A DNA stretch of 11,497 bases from an uncultured Archangium sp. (GTDB lineage: Bacteria > Myxococcota > Myxococcia > Myxococcales > Myxococcaceae): positions 1-11,497 of the forward strand of contig CAMLFP010000164.1 in the NCBI GenBank assembly GCA_946479335.1, written 5' to 3'. Shown here piece by piece: positions 9,001 to 11,497 of the stretch. Within the stretch, counting starts at the first letter, position 1. The number at the start of each line of letters is the position of its first letter. Under the pieces are notes generated by a model. It was not told the DNA's origin. It was given only the letters and a program-made list of their open reading frames with translations, and did not search any database. A program made the translations under genes and the position numbers.

Positions 9001-9094
9001 GCTGCACCGGAGGAGGATTCCCGCTCCCGCCGCCAGGCTTGGGGCACGACACGAACATCAACATCGAGAACAGGGCGAGGAACTTCCGTTGCAT
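6068..9094 (-). CDS. CehA/McbA-type PHP-domain metallohydrolase lipoprotein
   Basis: The protein is 1008 residues from ATG 9094. An in-frame ATG 48 bases upstream would put 16 charged or polar residues in front of the signal peptide, so the inner start is preferred. The signal ends in MFVSC (Cys17), followed by a Gly/Pro linker. Residues about 35-350 form a large beta-rich domain I do not recognise. Residues about 360-515 hold two carboxypeptidase-regulatory-like sandwiches (KPGAYTLSA; LPPGQYQAVV). The PHP domain follows with its metal-ligand motifs in order: DLHVH (562-566), TDHE (595-598), GEE and DHGHFN (621-633), LNHPRGG (680-686), GVSDSHH (762-768). All expected His/Asp/Glu ligands are present, so it is probably catalytic. 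The family is named for the carbaryl hydrolases CehA and McbA, but most members have unknown substrates. The C-terminus has a beta domain and a DADGSGAYDD calcium-loop-like motif (about 958-967). It should act in the periplasm or on the cell surface. It lies 74 bases downstream of the propeller gene. Confidence 0.92.
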   Translation of the reverse strand: MQRKFLALFSMLMFVSCPKPGGGSGNPPPVQRCEVDLKASGLFKYDGTGSTAQKVTAASQLIGGEGATGRLGDVLLQNDKLRVIIEQPGRTVGPFLSGGGIVDADVQRASGEAGRDVFGRMSLTYAFGRLTSVRQVEILSDGSDGGPAVVAATGVDSEHDLIALESLINSIAGLNIKFVVDAKQPLPVRGTTYYVLSPGEERVRMLTAYCNDGDKPVQLPLIELLDVGAFEIFNPGPCGATLGLSALDISNTECALAPSKWFGVQADGVAYGVRSMSLADPTKPVAANALLGYGGVLGTVIEGESLAGVISWTDETARERPGSFTVRSKKQGLYLRDFVVSKDLLSVASALEAIDGEAQGTLNVAVTLPGGGAAAGARVNVKDSAGAMVGVMEADAAGHASAKLKPGAYTLSAALYGRVIGGDVQATVTAGASTDAALGVGDGHTLHVSVRDEAGAPMPAKLTVFCVGGPCAYTADTYRPYFLRDSTNMGAAAVEFVPVSGEVSVQLPPGQYQAVVSRGPEYSTWPDTWPTTGAAADLTAQDVTLNATLGRIVDTTGWMSADLHVHAYNSSDSAVRNTVRAANYLAEGIDVLLSTDHEVITDYAPIVASLGASQLMATMIGEEVTSFDHGHFNTFPLTLDVTKPSGGAFDHAGGEDGPEYRVADLFPAIRAQWPGAVAQLNHPRGGMGSLSLLKADTDTLATHGDPKTFNMLPAADATAEDTKLLGDTFDAVEVANGPTPSLAVMNDWMTFLSRGTVRASTGVSDSHHEYSDQGGYARTYARVGVDTAAEFSPDAFAEAVRQHRLFVSNGPLLGFTAQKLDAQGQPTGAVAQIGDTLSVASGDTVRFTVDVQGLEWMQLDRVELYSHAPGREAFNGVSNPDWPEGRILQKHTLDPATVPLEAVPGSASLRRQHLVETFDVSVTADTWFVGMARATTGRSMRPLHDALPFAWSNAILIDADGSGAYDDFPLKPGQPLRVSRPATKGPPTVPSPQDFVRAIASLINHSHE

Positions 9095-9097
9095 GGT

Positions 9098-9163
9098 TGT
9101 GACGCAATAGACACCACGCCGACACGCGTCACCAAGCGGCATTCCCCCCGAAAATGTGACGCA
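9098..9163. promoter_or_regulatory. Three copies of GTGACGC between propeller and metallohydrolase genes
   Basis: The 74-base gap holds TGTGACGCA at 9098-9106 and again at 9155-9163, plus the same 7-base core inverted (GCGTCAC) at 9126-9132. The copy nearest the gene abuts the likely start codon at 9094 and overlaps by one base a weak -10-like TCTATT (minus strand, 9111-9106). No Shine-Dalgarno precedes the ATG. The cluster could be an operator, but the word is short and GC-rich genes also contain it, so this is tentative. Confidence 0.3.
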
Positions 9164-9168
9164 GCGCT

Positions 9169-10626
9169 TCAGCGCGGGGCGATGTCGAGCGCGTAGATGC
9201 GGTTGCCGCGCGTGCCCAGCACCGCGCGCCCGTTGAAGACCGCGGGCGAGGCCTCGATGGCGCCCTGCAGCTTCACGCTCGCCACCTCGCGGCCGTCGCG
9301 CGCGTCGTAGAGCCGCACGCGCGCGTCGCTGCCGCCGTGGAGCAGCCAGCGGTGCCCGTCTTCATCGGTGAGCAGCGTGGGCGTCGACCAGCTGTAGTGC
9401 GCCAGCGTCACGCGCCACACCTCGTGGCCGTCGGCCTTGTCCAACGCGAGCAGCAGGCCCCTGGCGCCATCGGGGCAGCGCGAGAGTGAATAGAAGACGA
9501 GGTTGCCGACCTCGCCTGCGCCCAGCGTCGGCGTGGAGAAGGTGCCGGCGTCGTTCTTCTTCGGCGCGAGCTGCGCGGTGCACGCGTACCGCTTCTCCCA
9601 GACGACGCGGCCGGTCTGCGCGTCGAGGCGGCGGAGCACGGCGTCGCCTTCGGGGCCGGTCTTGTCGACCTCGGTGCCGGTGAAGAGCGCGCCGTCTTCG
9701 AGCGCCAGGGTGGCGTCGGTGTCGTCGCCGGCCTCCAGCTTCCACTTCGGCGTCATCGTCTGGAGGTCGACCGCCTGCAGCGTGCCGCCGTTGTCGGCGA
9801 AGAAGGCGAGGGTGCCGTCGACGGTGAGGGAGTTCTCGATGCCGAAGAACTCGCCGTTCTCTGATTTGTAGCGGTAGCGCGTGAGCTCCGGCGCGACGTG
9901 CAGCGTCAGCTTCAGCGGGTCGAAGTCGGTGTGCAGCTTCAAGAAGTACAGCAGCCCGTTCTCGCCGCCGACCACGTAGGTGTCGGTCGCGCGGTTGAGC
10001 AGCCCCGATGAATCGAACGCGCCCCACCCGCGGCGCGGCGCGGCCTTGTCACCGCCCGCGAGGAAGAAGACCTCCGTGTGGCGGATGAGCTCGAACACCC
10101 GCAGCCCGATGGGGCGCGTCTGGGGGATGCCCTGGCCCACGAAGAGCAGCGGGTAGCCGCGCGGGTCCAACGAGACGCTGCCCTTGATGGCGTTGCCGGT
10201 GCGCAGCGCGGGGCGGCTCCGCTTGCCCGTGGCGAGGTCGATGAAGTGCACGCTGCCGTCGAGGCTGCCTTGAATGACCTCGACGAAGTCGTCCTTCTGG
10301 CGGAGCTGCTGCAGCTTGCGCATCGAGTGCCGCATCACCGCGGGCCACTTCACGATGGCGGGCTGGCCGGTCCACCCTGCGCCGCCGAACCAGGGCTCGC
10401 GGCCTTCGCCGGTCTTCACGGTCCACGCGATTTTCAACTTCGCCGGGTTGCGGGGGATGACGCCGAACGCGCCGCCAGTGCGCGACGGGCCGCCGCGGAA
10501 GGTGAAGACGCCTTCGTGTGGAGAATAGGGAGTCGGGAAGGGCTCGACGTCAGCCACCACACCGGCATCGAGCGACGGGAGCGGCGCGGCGGCAAGACAC
10601 AGCAACGCCAGCAGCGGGCCACTCAC
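9169..10626 (-). CDS. Exported PQQ-like beta-propeller repeat protein
   Basis: The protein has 485 residues with a GTG start at 10626. The N-terminus (LLALLCLAAAPLPS) is a signal peptide without a convincing lipobox, since Leu precedes the only Cys, so a soluble periplasmic or secreted protein is likely. PQQ-type propeller blades are recognisable by their repeated 'G-x-hydrophobic-xAxDxxTGxxxW' pattern: about 119-135 (GSLDGSVHFIDLATGK), 277-296, 332-345 (LDAQTGRVVWEK), 392-405 (LALDKADGHEVWR), 431-448 and 470-485 (GTRGNRIYALD). Two Cys (349, 384) between blades could form a disulfide. Proteins with this fold include BamB-like scaffolds and PQQ enzymes; I see no catalytic quinoprotein residues, so a scaffold or binding role is more likely. 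A stretch at 95-116, rich in Lys/Arg/Gln, interrupts the N-terminal blade. It is the first gene of the leftward set and diverges from the plus-strand gene at 10732. Confidence 0.9.
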   Translation of the reverse strand: MSGPLLALLCLAAAPLPSLDAGVVADVEPFPTPYSPHEGVFTFRGGPSRTGGAFGVIPRNPAKLKIAWTVKTGEGREPWFGGAGWTGQPAIVKWPAVMRHSMRKLQQLRQKDDFVEVIQGSLDGSVHFIDLATGKRSRPALRTGNAIKGSVSLDPRGYPLLFVGQGIPQTRPIGLRVFELIRHTEVFFLAGGDKAAPRRGWGAFDSSGLLNRATDTYVVGGENGLLYFLKLHTDFDPLKLTLHVAPELTRYRYKSENGEFFGIENSLTVDGTLAFFADNGGTLQAVDLQTMTPKWKLEAGDDTDATLALEDGALFTGTEVDKTGPEGDAVLRRLDAQTGRVVWEKRYACTAQLAPKKNDAGTFSTPTLGAGEVGNLVFYSLSRCPDGARGLLLALDKADGHEVWRVTLAHYSWSTPTLLTDEDGHRWLLHGGSDARVRLYDARDGREVASVKLQGAIEASPAVFNGRAVLGTRGNRIYALDIAPR

Positions 10627-10633
10627 GCGCGCG

Positions 10634-10660
10634 ACTGTAGCGGAGCACCGCGGGCGCTCC
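10634..10660 (-). promoter_or_regulatory. Possible leaderless promoter and dyad before the propeller gene
   Basis: On the minus strand TACAGT (10639-10634, four of six bases of the -10 consensus) lies exactly 7 bases before the GTG start at 10626, and no Shine-Dalgarno is present. That spacing would put the transcript 5' end at the start codon. Upstream, GGAGC/GCTCC (10642-10646 and 10656-10660) forms a 5-bp dyad where a spacer and -35 would sit, an operator-like placement. No good -35 is visible. Confidence 0.3.
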
Positions 10661-10692
10661 AGTCTGGCGCGCCGGTTGCTTCACCCTCGCTC

Positions 10693-10711
10693 GCCGGCGC
10701 TCTTCGCCGGC
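10693..10711. repeat. Perfect 7-bp GC hairpin in the divergent intergenic region
   Basis: GCCGGCG (10693-10699) and CGCCGGC (10705-10711) pair perfectly around a 5-base loop (CTCTT). In the plus-strand transcript it would lie 9 bases upstream of the ribosome binding site of the gene at 10732. No T-run follows, so a terminator is unlikely. It could be an operator or a 5' leader structure. Confidence 0.35.
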
Positions 10712-10720
10712 CAAGCTCGC

Positions 10721-10727
10721 GGGAGGA
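10721..10727 (+). promoter_or_regulatory. Strong ribosome binding site deciding a GTG start
   Basis: GGGAGGA closely matches the Shine-Dalgarno consensus and sits 4 bases before GTG 10732-10734. The next in-frame ATG (10747) would be 19 bases away, too far, so the GTG is the start. Confidence 0.75.
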
Positions 10728-10731
10728 CGAC

Positions 10732-11292
10732 GTGTCGAACGAGACGATGGTTTTTGGTGCCACTTCGAGGCGATCCGAAATGTGGCGGGTGTACCGGATT
10801 CGCACGGCCAACAGCGCCTACGAGCTCGAGGTGCAGGCCGATGGAGCCACGAGTGGGCGCAGGTGCGCGGTGATGACCTGCGTCGAGCCGGCGCACCGCG
10901 AGGGAGAGGCCTTCGAAGACTCCGCGCCGGTGGTGAACGGCGACAGCTTGTTCTCGCTGTCTCCACTGGAGTGGATCGGCCGCCGGCTGACCATCGGCAC
11001 GGCGTGCACCTCGGAGATTCAGTCGGTGGACTTCGTGAGAGACGCGTCGACGCGCTCGTTGCCGCGCAGCGCCCGCGCACCGGTGACGCCTCCGCAACCG
11101 CCCGCGTGGGCGCCGTTTCCGCTCGGCTCGGTGGAGATGGTGGAGGCGGCCGCGAGCGTGCTCAAGGCGGTGTGTCACCAGAGAGACCTCCGCGCGCACC
11201 TCGAGCACGACCGGCGCCTCGTGCGGCGGCTGGAGCTCGCGCTCGCGGAGTGCGGCCTGATGGTCGAGACGCTCTCCGACCGCGGGCGGTGA
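10732..11292 (+). CDS. Hypothetical protein, beta-rich N-terminus with helical tail
   Basis: The protein has 186 residues from a GTG start selected by the strong upstream Shine-Dalgarno. I do not recognise the family. Residues about 18-103 alternate hydrophobic and polar positions (WRVYRIRT, YELEVQADG, RRLTIGTACTSEI), as in a small beta-barrel or sandwich. A Pro-rich linker covers about 110-131 (TPPQPPAWAPFP). Residues about 133-182 are strongly helical, with heptad-like Leu/Val and many Arg/Glu (RRLVRRLELALAE), suggesting a coiled coil for self-association or partner binding. There is no signal peptide and no transmembrane segment, so it should be cytoplasmic, unlike every complete gene to its left. 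Three to four Cys (45, 50, 92, 148, 174 include candidates) do not form an obvious metal site. It is divergent from the propeller gene and convergent with the partial gene at the right edge. An antisense frame over the same bases lacks a ribosome binding site and is judged a shadow. Confidence 0.8.
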   Translation: MSNETMVFGATSRRSEMWRVYRIRTANSAYELEVQADGATSGRRCAVMTCVEPAHREGEAFEDSAPVVNGDSLFSLSPLEWIGRRLTIGTACTSEIQSVDFVRDASTRSLPRSARAPVTPPQPPAWAPFPLGSVEMVEAAASVLKAVCHQRDLRAHLEHDRRLVRRLELALAECGLMVETLSDRGR

Positions 11293-11302
11293 AGTGTCGA
11301 AG

Positions 11303-11338
11303 TGCGACGGCAGCGCCAGGTGCTGATGCGTCGTCGCA
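11303..11338 (+). terminator. Candidate 3' hairpin after the hypothetical gene
   Basis: Positions 11303-11311 (TGCGACGGC) pair with 11330-11338 over nine pairs, one of them G-U, around an 18-base loop. The structure begins 10 bases after the stop at 11292. No T-run follows, so if it ends transcription it would need a factor or act by protecting the 3' end. Confidence 0.3.
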
Positions 11339-11346
11339 GGTTCACG

Positions 11347-11377
11347 CGCGTGCCGGTCGCGTCGGTGTGCGCACGCG
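11347..11377. repeat. 7-bp inverted repeat in the convergent gap
   Basis: CGCGTGC (11347-11353) and GCACGCG (11371-11377) are perfect complements separated by 17 bases. The right half overlaps an 8-base palindrome GTGCGCAC (11367-11374). It lies between two converging genes and could contribute to transcription ending on either strand, but in such GC-rich DNA a 7-bp match may be chance. Confidence 0.2.
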
Positions 11378-11393
11378 AGGGCTGATGTCGCGC

Positions 11394-11412
11394 GCGCGGA
11401 ACCTCTCCGCGC
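11394..11412 (-). terminator. Candidate hairpin after the partial minus-strand gene
   Basis: GCGCGGA (11394-11400) and TCCGCGC (11406-11412) form a perfect 7-bp stem with a 5-base loop (ACCTC). On the minus strand it begins 8 bases after the TGA at 11423-11421, a typical place for a terminator. The following minus-strand bases are GC-rich with no T-run, so it is not a canonical intrinsic terminator. Confidence 0.35.
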
Positions 11413-11420
11413 CGCTGACG

Positions 11421-11497
11421 TCAGGGCCCGGTCGACCCGAGACAGTCGCCGAGGTCGAAGATGAGGTACTCGAGCAGCTTCTCCTGCGGCGTCATCG
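11421..11497 (-). CDS. C-terminal end of a gene entering from the right edge
   Basis: A minus-strand frame is open from the window edge to TGA 11423-11421 and gives at least 24 residues, beginning MTPQEKLLEYLIFDLGDC. The Met could be internal; nothing upstream is visible to choose a start. The segment looks like an amphipathic helix (EKLLEYLIFDL) followed by a Cys and a short Gly/Pro tail, a plausible protein C-terminus. High third-position GC and the downstream hairpin support a real gene end. The family cannot be assigned from so few residues. Confidence 0.6.
   Translation of the reverse strand, partial: MTPQEKLLEYLIFDLGDCLGSTGP

Noticed and set aside
7397..9196. Plus-strand open frame of 599 residues opposite the metallohydrolase gene
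   Set aside because: The antisense strand encodes an intact PHP motif series; this frame has shadow-like Arg/His/Ala composition.
9169..10626. Quinoprotein dehydrogenase (true PQQ enzyme)
   Set aside because: Only blade repeats are visible. I see no catalytic Asp/Glu signature or adjacent Cys pair, and the length is shorter than typical PQQ dehydrogenases.
10078..10731. 5' part of the plus-strand open frame ending at 11292
   Set aside because: It overlaps the propeller gene in antisense. The strong Shine-Dalgarno at 10721-10727 sets the real start at GTG 10732.
10681..11208. Minus-strand open frame of 175 residues opposite the hypothetical gene
   Set aside because: It has no ribosome binding site or domain signs, and the plus-strand frame has both a strong ribosome binding site and a plausible fold pattern.
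1..11497. CRISPR array, tRNA/rRNA, transposon ends or phage genes
   Set aside because: No regularly spaced direct repeats, cloverleaf-like segments, transposase motifs or terminal repeats were found by eye.

Overview
The window is very GC-rich and gene-dense. It holds long secreted or lipoprotein reading frames made of Ig-like modules, a lamin-tail domain and a PQQ-type propeller. This composition, with Asp-Gly-Gly-rich stretches and a GTG start, points to a Myxococcota (myxobacterial) chromosome. That assignment is inferred from style; there is no rRNA or marker gene here to prove it. No tRNA, rRNA, CRISPR array, insertion sequence or phage gene was seen.

Most of the window (1-10626) is transcribed leftwards on the minus strand. 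In transcription order it starts with a secreted PQQ-like beta-propeller protein (10626-9169). After 74 bases comes a 1008-residue lipoprotein carrying a complete CehA/McbA-type PHP metallohydrolase domain (9094-6068). After a 182-base spacer with a candidate promoter come three tightly packed lipoprotein genes (5885-2619, 2614-1730, 1721 to beyond the left edge), with gaps of only 4 and 8 bases. These three share one roughly 85-residue Ig-like module, used 6, 3 and at least 5 times. The outer two are collinear and look like tandem paralogues that share a C-terminal beta-sandwich 'cap'. The largest also has a lamin-tail domain between two caps.

The right end differs. A plus-strand gene of unknown function (10732-11292) has a strong ribosome binding site and a GTG start and is divergent from the propeller gene. 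It converges on the last 24 codons of another minus-strand gene that enters from the right edge (11497-11421). The 128-base convergent gap holds three GC-rich dyads but no U-tract terminator.

Read together, the minus-strand genes look like a cell-envelope or surface module: one putative metal-dependent hydrolase lipoprotein, one soluble exported propeller, and three modular lipoproteins suited to binding or adhesion. The domain assignments come from motifs I can read. The functional link between the genes is inference from orientation and spacing only.
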